Part shown: one piece after another, positions 18,506-27,867 of the stretch
Position numbering within the stretch: position 1 is the first letter of the stretch
Layout of the letters: each line of letters starts with the position of its first letter
Assembly (NCBI GenBank): GCA_963770545.1
Contig: CAVYQF010000031.1
Span: forward strand, 268,465-332,464
Length of the DNA stretch: 64,000 bases
Direction of reading: 5' to 3'
Origin: RYN-230 sp963770545
Lineage (GTDB): Bacteria; Actinomycetota; Actinomycetes; Streptosporangiales; Streptosporangiaceae
Notes under the pieces: model-generated
Told to the model about the DNA's origin: nothing
Seen by the model: only the letters and a program-made list of their open reading frames with translations
Databases searched by the model: none
Program-made: the position numbers and the translations under genes

Positions 18506-18528
18506 TGGTAGCGGGGGCAGGATTTGAT
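18506..18528 (-). repeat. tRNA 3' end, fragment 3 (23 bp)
   Basis: TGGTAGCGGGGGCAGGATTT followed by GAT is the acceptor and T-arm 3' part of the repeated initiator-tRNA half, cut off after about 22 bp. It lies between the RelE locus and the second IS110-type gene, and has the same orientation as the other copies. Confidence 0.65.
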
Positions 18529-18548
18529 TCCCTATGGAAGCTTGCTTG

Positions 18549-20092
18549 TCAAGCCGCGTGAGCCAGATTTCCGTGGTCGCCTGGGTGTGCTGTTTCCGGG
18601 CGTGCCAGCAGGCCCGCTGGCGGATGCCCGGCGGGCTGGTGCTGGCTGGAGGGCTGGTTAGGTGGCGGGGTTGACTGCCTTTCCCCGGGGCCGTGAGGAT
18701 CGGGGGCGGGGAGGGTCGCCTCGCGGTGCGGCCCGGTTGTGGCCGCCTGAGGGGCTCTCCCCGTTATCTTGCGGCTGCGCCGCCGTTTGCGGACCTCCCC
18801 CGGGACGGTCCATTTCTCCGCGATGATCTGCCTGGCGTCTGCTGGGGTGACGGGCGCGCCGTTGTTGTCGCAGATCACGTAGGGGGCGCCGCGGTTCATG
18901 ACGGCCCAGGCCCGTTCGGCGAGGTGCCCGGCGACGACGCAGCAGGCCTTGAGGTGGGTGGCGCCGCGCTCGGTCATCTGCTGGTAGTAGATCCGGGCGA
19001 GCTGCGGGTCTTGCCGGCGGGCGGTGTCGGCGGCGCGGAACAGGGTGGAGCGCAGCAGGGAGGGCCCGGCTTTGCTCATCGGCTGGTCTTTGCGGTCGGT
19101 CTCCCCGGTCTCGCTGGCCCGCGGGGCGAGCCCGGCATAGGACTTGAACCGGGTCCCGTCGCGGAAGCGGCCTGGGCGGCCCATGACCGCGACCAGGACC
19201 GGGGCGCTGATCTCGGCGAAACCGGGCAGGGACCGGGCCAGCTGCCCGGGGTCGGCCTGGCGGTAGTGCTGCTCGCGGGCGGCGGCGTGGGTCGCCAGTT
19301 CGGCCTGGATCGCGCGCAGCAGCCGGACCTCGGTCGCGACCTCGCTGGCCAGGGCCTCAAACGCCACCGCGGTGTGATCGCCATACAGGTCAAGGGCAGC
19401 GGTCACGGCAGCACGCCACTGGGCGGCGCGTTCCTCGCCCTGCTGGTGGCCTGAGGCGCTGGTGATCAGGACGGTGAGTTCCGCAGCGCCCGCAGCCAGC
19501 AGGGCCCGCGGGTCAGCGAAGTGTTCCAGCACGGCCAGGTCGGCCTTGCCGAGGTCGCCGGTCAGCGGGGTCATCGGCATCAGCTGGCGGACCAGGTCCT
19601 TGATCCGCACCTTGTGCTCGCTGGCGGCCCGGGTCGCCGGTCACAGGCCCGGACCCGGCGGTCCAGCGCGGCGGCGTCCGCGCCGGGCAGCTCGAGGCGC
19701 TGCAGCCCGCCGGGGTCGGCCAGCGGGATCCGGGCCAGCGTCTCCGCGTCGATCCCGTTCGATTTGGCGTGCCGGCGCAGGAACCTGCGCAGGTCCGCGG
19801 CCTTCGCCGAGGACACCCGGTAGACGTCGTGGCCGCGGCGGGCGAAGAACACCGCGATCGGCATCCACGCCGGGCCGGTCGGCTCGAACACCACCGCCAG
19901 CCGCGTTCCCTCCGCCGCCCCGTCCAGCGCGGCTTGTTCCACTAAAGCCAGCGACTTCACCGTCGGGACACACGAGGACCGGCAGACCAGCTGCCCGTCC
20001 GCCTCCAGCACCCGCACCGAATGCCGCGAGGCGATCCCCAGATCAATCCCGACCAGGCGCCTTCTGCCCGGCTGCCCGTCCTGCTGCTCCAC
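18549..20092 (-). pseudogene. second, unrelated IS110-family transposase, frameshifted
   Basis: The N-terminal part from ATG 20092 has the DEDD start VGIDLGIASRHSVRVLEADG, VFEPTGPAWMPIAVFF and KSNGIDAETLARI. Near 19640 the frame must shift to reach RAASEHKVRIKDLVRQLMP and the Tnp_20 domain (LPGFAEISAPVLVAVMGRPGRF, YAGLAPRASETGETDR). A Pro-rich tail ends at 18549. Restored length is about 510 aa, so it belongs to a different subgroup from the 339-aa copies. IS110 enzymes are not known to use programmed frameshifting, so this is treated as inactive. Confidence 0.8.
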
Positions 20093-20503
20093 CGGCTACC
20101 TTCCCTTCACGTCGTCGGACTCCATGCCTCCGGCGGCACAGCAGGCAGCAACCAACGCGCCACGGTCCCAGGGTTGGTGAGCCCGGCAACGGCTCCCATT
20201 CATGTGCTGCAACCGGCCCAGGCCCTTGCGGGCTGGGCCACTTCCTCATGCGGGTCATCCGTGGCCAGGCCAGCAGTGGCAATCAAATCCGCGAGGCCCG
20301 GCACAGGGTCGGCCTCAGAACCTTCGTCGTCGCCACCTACCGGACTAGCCGGGGATGCTCATGCAACCCTGGAACCCCTGCGCTGATCAAGCACCGGAGT
20401 TCCTTACATGAACCTGCGACCTCTGGGTTACAAGGACCGAGGCAGCGTTCAACACAGGCCCGCACTGCGCACCTATGTCCGGCATTGCCGGCCAGTCAAC
20501 GGC
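20093..20503. other. intergenic between IS110-type gene and adenylate kinase paralogue
   Basis: Presumed end region of the IS110-type element (20093 to about 20400), then the tRNA fragment at 20410-20438 and about 65 bp shared with 13197-13265. No coding gene is supported. Confidence 0.5.
20410..20438 (-). repeat. tRNA fragment 4 (T-arm to anticodon)
   Basis: TGAACCTGCGACCTCTGGGT plus TACAAGGAC equals the middle of the repeated tRNA half; the acceptor end is missing because the IS-containing segment abuts it. As in fragment 1 the loop carries TGT, and the following about 80 bp are homologous to those after fragment 1, so fragments 1 and 4 are two copies of one duplicated unit. Confidence 0.65.
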
Positions 20504-21163
20504 CTAGCTGGGCTGAGAGACGCCGAACGCGTCCCCCAGGCTGGTGAGGTCAACCGAGTGCCCGACCTGCCCGGGCACATTGTCCAGGAACGGGCGCATC
20601 GCTTCGAGGGCGGTGAGGATTTCGCGCCCGACCTGATGCGCGGACCGCATCGCATCCACGGAGACCAGGATTCCGCGGTCGCGGTACCACGCGAGAATGG
20701 GGGATGTCACCGCATCGTAGACGGCAAGGCGCTCGGTAATGATCTCGGTGGTGTCGTCGGAGCGATGCTCGAGCGCAGCTCGCGCAAGCAGCCGGCGCAT
20801 GAGTTCCTCATCGTCGGCCTGCAGGTGGAGCGCGACATCCGCGATCATCGCCAGTTCGCGGCCGATCAGATAGAGTGCGCGGGCCTGGTGCATGTTCCGC
20901 GGGATTCCGTCCAGGACAAACCCCCATCCTGCCGCCTTGGCGGCGACCACCTCCTCCCGCACCATGTCAAGGACGATCTGGTCGGGCACGAGTTCGCCGC
21001 GGTCGAGATATTCCTGAACGGCTAGGCCCAGAGCGGTTCGCCGCGCTACGTGATCGCGGAGCAATTCACCAGTCGCAATGTGGGGGATGTCGAAATGCGC
21101 GGCGATCAGTGCGCCCTGAGTTCCCTTGCCTGCGCCCGGGGGCGCGATCATCAGTACTCGCAT
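20504..21163 (-). CDS. adenylate kinase-family protein, paralogue 2
   Basis: 219 aa, very similar along its whole length to the protein at 13266-13925 and with the same altered P-loop APPGAGKGTQG, HIATGELLRDHV, FVLDGIPRNMHQA, short LID and 25-aa tail. Differences are scattered and conservative, so both copies seem to have been kept under selection since duplication. Expected reaction: ATP + AMP to 2 ADP, or another NMP kinase activity. It reads away from the remains of lpd. Confidence 0.82.
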   Translation of the reverse strand: MRVLMIAPPGAGKGTQGALIAAHFDIPHIATGELLRDHVARRTALGLAVQEYLDRGELVPDQIVLDMVREEVVAAKAAGWGFVLDGIPRNMHQARALYLIGRELAMIADVALHLQADDEELMRRLLARAALEHRSDDTTEIITERLAVYDAVTSPILAWYRDRGILVSVDAMRSAHQVGREILTALEAMRPFLDNVPGQVGHSVDLTSLGDAFGVSQPS

Positions 21164-21317
21164 AACTCAGCTCCTGGCGTCATCATCGCCTGCGGCCGTC
21201 CAGCAAAGTGGTGCGACTTTTGTTTTAAGCCTGCCAGCTGCCTGCATGTATGCCGCCCGGCGGGGCGGAGCACCCAGGGCCAGCGGCAGCCGCCATCTTC
21301 ATCTGGCACCAGGCCGC

Positions 21318-21707
21318 GTCGGCGGCTATCCCCTCTTCGGCAGGTACACGCGGTGATCGTGCCCTGGAATGCCTCCGCGGCCATCCCGACGGTCTCTGAC
21401 AGCGTCGGTGCGGGTGGATGGTCAAGCCGATGTCGGTCGCGTCAGCGCCCATCTCGATCGCCAGCGCCGCCTCGGCGATCAGGTCGCCGGCGGAAGGCCC
21501 GACGATACGGCAGCCGATGACGCGTCCGTTGGTCTCGTCAAATAGCAGCTTCGTCATGCCCTCGTCACGGCAGAGCGAGAGCGAGCGGCCGGTAGCCGCC
21601 CAAGGAAAGACTCCCTTGCCGTACTTGACGCCGGCGTCCTTCGCCTCGTTCTCGGTCATCCCGGCCCAGGCACCCTCGGGATCGGTGTAGGCGACGGAGG
21701 GGATCAC
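21318..21707 (-). pseudogene. C-terminal fragment of dihydrolipoamide dehydrogenase
   Basis: Reads IPSVAYTDPEGAWAGMTENE, then YGKGVFPWAATGRSLSLCRD and DLIAEAALAIEMGADATDIG: the dimerisation domain of Lpd/E3 enzymes, ending with the HPH segment. Just after IHPH (near 21410) a frame change is needed to read VGMAAEAFQGTIT. The FAD- and NAD-binding parts and the redox disulfide are absent: the fragment begins immediately beside the stop of the alcohol dehydrogenase gene. It is a remnant; a shorter trace of the same tail lies near 15010-15045. Confidence 0.78.
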
Positions 21708-21716
21708 CCGCGCGAT

Positions 21717-22730
21717 CTAGAACTGGAAGACCACGCGGGCCGGGACAGTACCGGCGAGGACGTCGTCGATGGATTGGTTGACCTCGTCGATCTTGCGGTC
21801 GACGGCGATCACCTTGGTGCGGCCGGCGGCGTGCAGGGCGAAGACGTCGGCGAGGTCGTTGCGGGTGCCGACGATCGAGCCGATGACAGTCTTGCCACTG
21901 ATGACCGTGTCGAAGATCGGCAGACTCAGCGTCGCGTCGTCAGCGGGCAGTGCGACGCACACCAGGCGCCCGCCGCGGCGCAGCGACCGGTAGGCTTGGT
22001 CGAACGCCCTGGGCGACGCTGCGAGCGCGACGGCCACGTCGGCGCCGCCGAGTGCCTGGATGGCCTCGACAGGATCAGTAGTCAGTGCGTTGACGACATG
22101 GTCGGCGCCGAGTTCGGTAGCCATCGTGAGCTTGTGGTCTTCGATATCTACTGCGATGACGAACCCGCCGGCGATGCGGGCGTACTGCAGTGCGAGGTGT
22201 CCCAGCCCGCCGACGCCGAAGATCGCGACCGTCTCGGCGGGGGCAACCCGGGCGACCTTGATCGCCTTATAGGTCGTCACACCCGCACACGTCAACGGCG
22301 CGGCGTCAAGGGAGGAGATCCCGTCTGGTACCGGCGAGGCGAACGCCGCGGGGACGACGGCGTACTCAGCGAATGTGCCGTTGACGGAGTAGCCCGAGTT
22401 CTGCTGCTTCTCACACAGCGTCTCCCAGCCGCTGTTGCAGTAGCGGCACTCACCGCACGCGTAACCGAGCCACGCGATCGCGACCCGGTCGCCGATCGCG
22501 CGGGTCCTCACGCCGGTGCCGAGCTTCTCGACATAACCGACGCCCTCATGCCCGGGAATGAACGGCGGTGTCGGCTTGACCGGCCAGTCGCCGTGCGCGG
22601 CGTGGATGTCGGTGTGGCACAGCCCGCTCGTCTCGATCCGGACTAGTACCTCACCCGCGCCGGGTTCGGGGACCGGAAGATCCTGCACCTGCAAGGGGGA
22701 GTGGAAATCCGTGACAACTGCTGCTCTCAT
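21717..22730 (-). CDS. adhP: zinc-dependent alcohol dehydrogenase
   Basis: 337 aa medium-chain dehydrogenase. Catalytic zinc ligands are in SGLCHTDIHAAHGDW and PGHEGVGYV; the structural zinc site is CGECRYCNSGWETLC; the NAD loop is IFGVGGLGHLALQYA followed by VDIEDHKL. It oxidises primary alcohols such as ethanol to aldehydes. Its ATG overlaps the DUF779 stop by 4 bases, and the aldehyde dehydrogenase lies upstream on the same strand, so the three genes form an alcohol-to-acid oxidation operon. Confidence 0.9.
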   Translation of the reverse strand: MRAAVVTDFHSPLQVQDLPVPEPGAGEVLVRIETSGLCHTDIHAAHGDWPVKPTPPFIPGHEGVGYVEKLGTGVRTRAIGDRVAIAWLGYACGECRYCNSGWETLCEKQQNSGYSVNGTFAEYAVVPAAFASPVPDGISSLDAAPLTCAGVTTYKAIKVARVAPAETVAIFGVGGLGHLALQYARIAGGFVIAVDIEDHKLTMATELGADHVVNALTTDPVEAIQALGGADVAVALAASPRAFDQAYRSLRRGGRLVCVALPADDATLSLPIFDTVISGKTVIGSIVGTRNDLADVFALHAAGRTKVIAVDRKIDEVNQSIDDVLAGTVPARVVFQF

Positions 22731-23149
22731 GGTGTGCTCTCTTCAGGGGCGGAGGGAAAGGCATTGTCGCGCGGTGCGCTCGGCGGGCCGGGTGCGCCCG
22801 GCGAGACGCAGGCGGGGGAGCGGGTGACGAAGTGAAGGTTGTCCCCGGCTGCTAGTGAGAAGTCTTCGGGTTCGCCGTGGGCGACATCGAGCAGGAACTG
22901 TTCCTGGTGCCAGGCTTGATCCAGGCGCTTGTCGATGTAGAACGGGCATCCGTCGATGTCGCCGAGCAGGACGTCGATGTCGCCGATGAGGAATTCCCCG
23001 ACGGGATAGCACATCGGTGTGCTGCCGGCGCAGCAGCCGCCAGATTGGATGAACATCACCGGGCCGCCCCGGACCGCGCGGAGGCGACGGATCGCCTCGC
23101 GCGCGGCCGGGGTGGCGGTGATGCGGGCCAGGGCAATCGGCTCCGACAT
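22727..23149 (-). CDS. DUF779 protein
   Basis: About 140 aa. DUF779 signature: FIQSGGCCAGSTPMCYP near the N-terminus with the paired cysteines, and CPFYID in the middle. The family is regularly found beside aldehyde dehydrogenases of the ExaC/AldA type, and its exact role is not established. It lies 10 bases after the aldehyde dehydrogenase stop and overlaps the alcohol dehydrogenase start. Two start codons are adjacent (23152 and 23149). Confidence 0.85.
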   Translation of the reverse strand: MSEPIALARITATPAAREAIRRLRAVRGGPVMFIQSGGCCAGSTPMCYPVGEFLIGDIDVLLGDIDGCPFYIDKRLDQAWHQEQFLLDVAHGEPEDFSLAAGDNLHFVTRSPACVSPGAPGPPSAPRDNAFPSAPEESTP

Positions 23150-23159
23150 CACCGGCTCC

Positions 23160-24683
23160 TTAGAACAGCCCGAGGGGTTTGCTGCTGTAGCTGACGAGGA
23201 GGTTCTTCGTCTGGCTGTAGTGATCCAGCATCATGCGGTGGTTCTCCCGCCCGATGCCGGAGATCTTGTAGCCACCAAACGCGGCACCTGCCGGGTACTG
23301 GTGGTAGCAGTTCGTCCAGACGCGACCGGCCTTGATGCCGCGGCCCATCTTGTACGCCCGGCTGCCGTCTCGGGTCCAGACACCGGCACCCAGCCCGTAG
23401 AGGCTGTCATTCGCGATCGCCAGCGCGTCCGCGTCATCGGTGAACGTGGTGACCGCAAGCACGGGGCCGAAGATCTCTTCCTGGAACACCCGCATCTTGT
23501 TGTCGCCTTTCAGCACCGTCGGCTGGAAGTAATAGCCGTCCGCGAACTCCGCCCCGTCCACGCGGGCCCGCTCGCCGCCGATGAGCACCTGCGCGCCCTC
23601 GTTGCGGCCGATATCAACGTAGGAGGAAATCTTCTCGATCTGCTGCGCTGAGACCTGCGGCCCAAGCTGGGTATCAGTGTCCAGCGGATTGCCCTGCCTG
23701 ATGGCGTCGATGCGCTCCAGGCAGCGGGCCATGAACTCGTCGTAGATGTCGGCCTGTATCAGAGCCCGCGACGGGCAGGTGCATACTTCGCCCTTGTTGA
23801 ACGCGTACAGCACCAGGCCCTCGACCGCCTTGTCGAGGAAGTCGTCGTCATGAGCCATCACATCGTTGAAGAAGATGTTCGGCGACTTGCCGCCCAATTC
23901 CACGGTAGAAGGAATCAGGTTCTGCGCGGCGTACTGCATGATCAGCCGGCCGGTGACGGTCTCACCGGTAAAGGACACCTTGGCGATACGCGGATTCGCG
24001 GCCAGCGCCTTGCCGATCTCGGCACCGGGACCGGTCACGACGTTGATCACACCCTGCGGCAGGACGTCTTCGATGGTCTCCATCAGCTTGAGAATCGACC
24101 ACGGCGTCGGCGAGGCGGGCTTGATCACCGAGCAGTTACCTGCCGCGAGCGCCGGCGCGAGCTTCCACGCCGCCATCAGCATCGGGAAGTTGAAGGGGAT
24201 GATCTGACCCACTACACCCAGGGGCTCGCGGAAGTGGTAGGCGATCAGGTCCTTCTCGATTTCGGTCGAGCGTCCCTCCTCGGCGCGTGCCGCGGCGGCG
24301 AAGTATCGGAAGTGATCGACTACCAGGGGAATGTCGGCAGCCAGCGTCTCGCGGACCGGCTTGCCGTTCTCCCAGCTCTCCGCGACCGCGAGCATGTCCT
24401 TGTTCTTCTCGACCGCATCGGCGATCGCGTTGAGTACCTCCGCCCGCTCCGTGGCTGACGCCTCGCCCCAGGCGTCCTTCGCCGCGTGCGCAGCGTCCAG
24501 CGCGAGCTCGACGTCCTCGGGCGTGGAGTCGGCCACTTCGGTGATCGGACCGGCGGTCGCGGGGGCCAGGTTCACGCGGTACTTACCGTGCGTCGGCGCC
24601 TGCCACTTGCCGCCGATGAAATTCTCATACCTTGGCTCGACGGAGACAATGCTGCCAGGCAGGCCTGGCGGGACGTATTTCAT
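23160..24683 (-). CDS. NAD-dependent aldehyde dehydrogenase (acetaldehyde type)
   Basis: 507 aa, full length for ExaC/AldA enzymes. Motifs: IIPFNFPMLMAAWKLAPALA, the cofactor loop FTGETVTGRLIM, VELGGKSPN with the general-base Glu, and NKGEVCTCPSRAL, whose first Cys is in the usual nucleophile position. EEIFGPVLAV and NCYHQYPAGAAFGGYKISGIG follow. It oxidises acetaldehyde to acetate with NAD. It is the first gene of the operon with DUF779 and AdhP, and a suitable Shine-Dalgarno (AAGGAG) precedes the ATG. Confidence 0.9.
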   Translation of the reverse strand: MKYVPPGLPGSIVSVEPRYENFIGGKWQAPTHGKYRVNLAPATAGPITEVADSTPEDVELALDAAHAAKDAWGEASATERAEVLNAIADAVEKNKDMLAVAESWENGKPVRETLAADIPLVVDHFRYFAAAARAEEGRSTEIEKDLIAYHFREPLGVVGQIIPFNFPMLMAAWKLAPALAAGNCSVIKPASPTPWSILKLMETIEDVLPQGVINVVTGPGAEIGKALAANPRIAKVSFTGETVTGRLIMQYAAQNLIPSTVELGGKSPNIFFNDVMAHDDDFLDKAVEGLVLYAFNKGEVCTCPSRALIQADIYDEFMARCLERIDAIRQGNPLDTDTQLGPQVSAQQIEKISSYVDIGRNEGAQVLIGGERARVDGAEFADGYYFQPTVLKGDNKMRVFQEEIFGPVLAVTTFTDDADALAIANDSLYGLGAGVWTRDGSRAYKMGRGIKAGRVWTNCYHQYPAGAAFGGYKISGIGRENHRMMLDHYSQTKNLLVSYSSKPLGLF

Positions 24684-24851
24684 GTCGTCGCTCCTTCAGA
24701 GAACTAATGACGACCAGGAAGGCAAGCCGCCGGTACGGGACCGGACTATTGGCGCAAGTACCTGTAACTGACTGAACACCGCCCACCAGTTCCTCAAACA
24801 GAGGCGAACGTCCCATCGAATCCTCGACACCATCCCAGCGCCGCCCGGGAA

Positions 24852-25974
24852 TACTAAGGAGTTCGAAAGTAGCCTGACTTTGATCTTGTGATCTGGCAGG
24901 ATTGCCGTGTGCGGGATAACGACGGCCGGAAGCTGGATCATAAGACGCTTGAGGCGCTGCGGATCCGGGCGGTGGATCAGGTCGGGGAAGGCGCGCATCC
25001 GGAGGATGTGGCCGCCGCGCTGGGGCTGCACCGCAAGACGGTCTATGCGTGGCTGGCGAAATACCGTGAGGGCGGCAAGGACGCGCTGAAGGCGCAGCCG
25101 GTGCCGGGGCGGCCGCCGAAGCTGGGCGGGCCGCAGTTGTCCCGGCTGTATGCGCTGATTGCCGGGCGGGATCCGCGGCAGATGCAATTTCAGTTCGCGT
25201 TGTGGACGCGGGAGATGGTCGGTGAGGTGATCCGCCGCGAATTCGGTGTCGCCTTGTCGGTGGTCAGTGTGGGCCGGCTGTTGCGCAAGCTGGGGATGTC
25301 GCCGCAGCGGCCCCTGCACCGCGCTTACCAGCAGAACCCCGAGGCGGTCGAGCGGTGGAAGCGCGAGGAGTATCCCGCTATCCAGGCGCAGGCTGAGGCG
25401 GAGGGAGCCACAGTCTGGTTCGCTGATGAGGCCGGGATCCGGTCGGACTACCACGCGGGCACCACCTGGTCGCCGGTGGGCCAGACCCCGGAGGTGCGCA
25501 ACACCGGGGCCCGGTTCTCGGTGAACATGATCTCCGCGGTGTCCGCGAAAGGCGCACTGCGGTTCGCCGTCTACGAGGGAAATACGAACGCCGCGACGTT
25601 CATCGACTTCTGCAAGCGGCTGCTGCACGACGCAGCCGGCCCGGTCTATCTCATCGTGGACGGGCATCCCGCGCACCGGGCAACCGCCGTGAAGCAGTAC
25701 GTGGCCTCCACCGAAGGGCGCCTGAAGCTGTTCCGCCTGCCCGGCTACTCACCCGAGCTGAATCCGGACGAATGGGTCTGGAAGAACGTCAAGCACGACC
25801 GCATCGGCAAAACCGGCGTCACCAGCAAGCAAGACCTGAAATCCAAGGCCGTCGGCGCTCTGCGGCGGCTCCAGAAACGCCCCGGGCTGGTCCGGGCATT
25901 TTTCGCCGACCCGCACCTGCGCTACATCACCGCATAACCCGGAAACGGTCGGATTACTTACGCACTCCTTAGTA
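24852..25974 (+). mobile_element. IS630-family element
   Basis: Imperfect terminal inverted repeats TACTAAGGAGTTCGAAAGTA (left) and TTACTTACGCACTCCTTAGTA (right), bounded by TA, the target duplicated by IS630/Tc1 elements. One transposase ORF fills it. It sits in the promoter-side flank of the aldehyde dehydrogenase operon. Confidence 0.85.
24888..25937 (+). CDS. IS630 family transposase
   Basis: 349 aa from GTG 24888 (GTG 24909 also possible). N-terminal helix-turn-helix (EDVAAALGLHRKTVYAWLAKY), a second winged region (VSVGRLLRKLGMSPQRP), then the DDE core: VWFADEAGIRSDY (first Asp), YLIVDGHPAH (second Asp) and SPELNPDEWVWKNVK (third acid as D/E). Complete and apparently intact within its inverted repeats. 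Confidence 0.92.
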   Translation: MIWQDCRVRDNDGRKLDHKTLEALRIRAVDQVGEGAHPEDVAAALGLHRKTVYAWLAKYREGGKDALKAQPVPGRPPKLGGPQLSRLYALIAGRDPRQMQFQFALWTREMVGEVIRREFGVALSVVSVGRLLRKLGMSPQRPLHRAYQQNPEAVERWKREEYPAIQAQAEAEGATVWFADEAGIRSDYHAGTTWSPVGQTPEVRNTGARFSVNMISAVSAKGALRFAVYEGNTNAATFIDFCKRLLHDAAGPVYLIVDGHPAHRATAVKQYVASTEGRLKLFRLPGYSPELNPDEWVWKNVKHDRIGKTGVTSKQDLKSKAVGALRRLQKRPGLVRAFFADPHLRYITA

Positions 25975-26127
25975 TGACCCCTTGCGGTGGATTTTCACGT
26001 GGACACGATCTTCGCTCATGCGCCTGTACGTGCTATTTGTTGTCATGGAGGTCGTGACCTGGTGCTTGCACATCCTCAAGGGTGACCGCCCGGCCCGGAC
26101 GCAATGCCACTTAGGGATCGTCGATTA

Positions 26128-27801
26128 TTAACGCGCTGGTTTGGTCTTGGGCGTGAGCGTGATGCCCTGAGATGTTGCGTATGAGGTGAGGTCAGCCAGG
26201 GTGGTGAGCGGGGTCGTGGCGGGCTCGATGGTGTGGCCGGCTCGTTTGAGCAGTGGCTTGATCTGCCGTTCGGCTGTGGCGATGGTTCCTTTGGCGACGC
26301 CGGACAGTTCTGCTAGAACGGGCTGGGGTACTCCCAGGCGCTGGCGCATGATGGTGACCAGGGTTTTCTCGGCGAGGGTCAGCGCTGCCGGGTGGCCGCC
26401 TGCGGGCCGGCGGGAGGCCGGGCCGCCGCGGGCGATGTGCAGGCCGGCCTCGCGCTGGGCCTGGTAGGGGATGGCTAGCGCGGCGGTGAGCTGGTCCCAG
26501 CCGGCTGCTGTCATCCCGGTCAGGGCAGGGTGCAGCCAGCCGGGGCGCTCGCCGCGGCCGGGCCGGGGTGCTGGCGCGAGCGCCGGGGCTGGCGACTCGG
26601 CGCGCAGGGTGTAGTTCCAGTCGCCGTGCCAGTCGTGGCGGTCCAGGGGGAGGCAGGCCATCTGCTCGTCGCTGACCTTGATGCCGGCCGGGTAGCTGCC
26701 GGGATCGAGTTCGGCCCGTACCCGTAAGCCGGTGCGGGTGGTGGTCGCCGCGATCGTGTTAATGATCACTTCGTGGCTGGTCAGCGGCCGGCCGCGCCAG
26801 TTCATCGAGATATGGGAGAACAGCCGGTGCTCGATGGCGTTCCATTTGGAGGTGCCGGGCGGGAAATGGCAGCAGGTGATCTCCAGCCCGGCCTGGACGG
26901 CCAGCGTGGCCAGCTCGCTTTTCCACGCGCGGGTGCGGTAGCCGTTGGAGCCGCCCGCGTCCGCGGTGACCAGCAGCCGCCGCGCCCGCGGGTAGGCGGC
27001 CGCGCCCTGGGCGTGCCACCAGCGGCGCAGCGACTCCACCGCGAACGCGGCGGTGTCATGATCGGTGCCGACATTCACCCAGCCCGCATTCGCCGCCACG
27101 TCATAGATCCCGTAAGGGATTGCCTTGCCCAGGTCCAGGTCGGGGAAGTCGTGGGTGCGGACCTTGACCGGCTCGCCCTCCGGGTGCCACTCGCGGCCGC
27201 CGTTCTTGTATGCCCCGACCAGCTCTTTCTTCTTGGTGTCCACGCTGACCACCGGGTCACCGGTGCCCAGATGGGCTTTGACCTGCTCGTTGATGTACCG
27301 GAACTGCGCATCCCGGTCCGGGTGCTGGCTGCCTTCAAGGGCCTTGGCGTTGCCCTGCAGGCTGAAGCCCTCCTCATGCAGCAAGTCAGCGACCGTATCC
27401 GCCGACACCCGGTGCCCTTGGCGGGCCAGCTCGGCTGCCAGCACCCGCAGCGACTTGGTCGTCCACCGCAACGGCGACATGGGATCACCCCGCACATCCG
27501 GCTCCACCAGCGCCAAAAGCGCCGGCCGCAGACCAGGATCCAGGTCAGCCGCCCGCTTGCGCCCGCCGCCCGGCCGGCGCACCCGGCCCAGCGGTTCCTC
27601 CCCGGCTTCCAGCTCCGCGACCCCGCGGGACACCGTGCCTTCCCGCATCCCGGCCGCCCGGGCCACCACCCGGATACCGCCATGCCCCAGCGCCCGGGCC
27701 TCCGCCCCCGCCACCAGCCGCCGCTGCCGCTCATCCAGATGCGGGAACAGCACCTGGAACTTCGCCGCCAGCGACTCCTGCACCTCTGCCGCTATGCCCA
27801 T
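26128..27801 (-). CDS. ISAzo13-like transposase
   Basis: 557 aa. The N-terminal DNA-binding part is HGGIRVVARAAGMREGTVSR; the catalytic part shows VVSVDTKKKELVG (first Asp), LLVTADAGGSNGYRTRAWK (second) and CCHFPPGTSKWNAIEHRLFS (Glu), as in the Rhodopirellula/ISAzo13-type DDE family. The tail from about residue 400 has a helix-turn-helix (LAELSGVAKGTIATAERQI). I could not define its inverted repeats. It is complete; 25975-26127 between it and the IS630 holds no gene. Confidence 0.88.
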   Translation of the reverse strand: MGIAAEVQESLAAKFQVLFPHLDERQRRLVAGAEARALGHGGIRVVARAAGMREGTVSRGVAELEAGEEPLGRVRRPGGGRKRAADLDPGLRPALLALVEPDVRGDPMSPLRWTTKSLRVLAAELARQGHRVSADTVADLLHEEGFSLQGNAKALEGSQHPDRDAQFRYINEQVKAHLGTGDPVVSVDTKKKELVGAYKNGGREWHPEGEPVKVRTHDFPDLDLGKAIPYGIYDVAANAGWVNVGTDHDTAAFAVESLRRWWHAQGAAAYPRARRLLVTADAGGSNGYRTRAWKSELATLAVQAGLEITCCHFPPGTSKWNAIEHRLFSHISMNWRGRPLTSHEVIINTIAATTTRTGLRVRAELDPGSYPAGIKVSDEQMACLPLDRHDWHGDWNYTLRAESPAPALAPAPRPGRGERPGWLHPALTGMTAAGWDQLTAALAIPYQAQREAGLHIARGGPASRRPAGGHPAALTLAEKTLVTIMRQRLGVPQPVLAELSGVAKGTIATAERQIKPLLKRAGHTIEPATTPLTTLADLTSYATSQGITLTPKTKPAR

Positions 27802-27867
27802 AGCACAAGAAACTAGGGCAAGATCAATAGCAACGCTTTATTTTGAGACAACCTCTAAGCTTGTCGT

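Noticed and set aside
18549..20092. Programmed frameshift in the second IS110-type transposase
   Set aside because: No slippery heptamer is obvious and the IS110 family is not known to frameshift; decay or sequence error is simpler.
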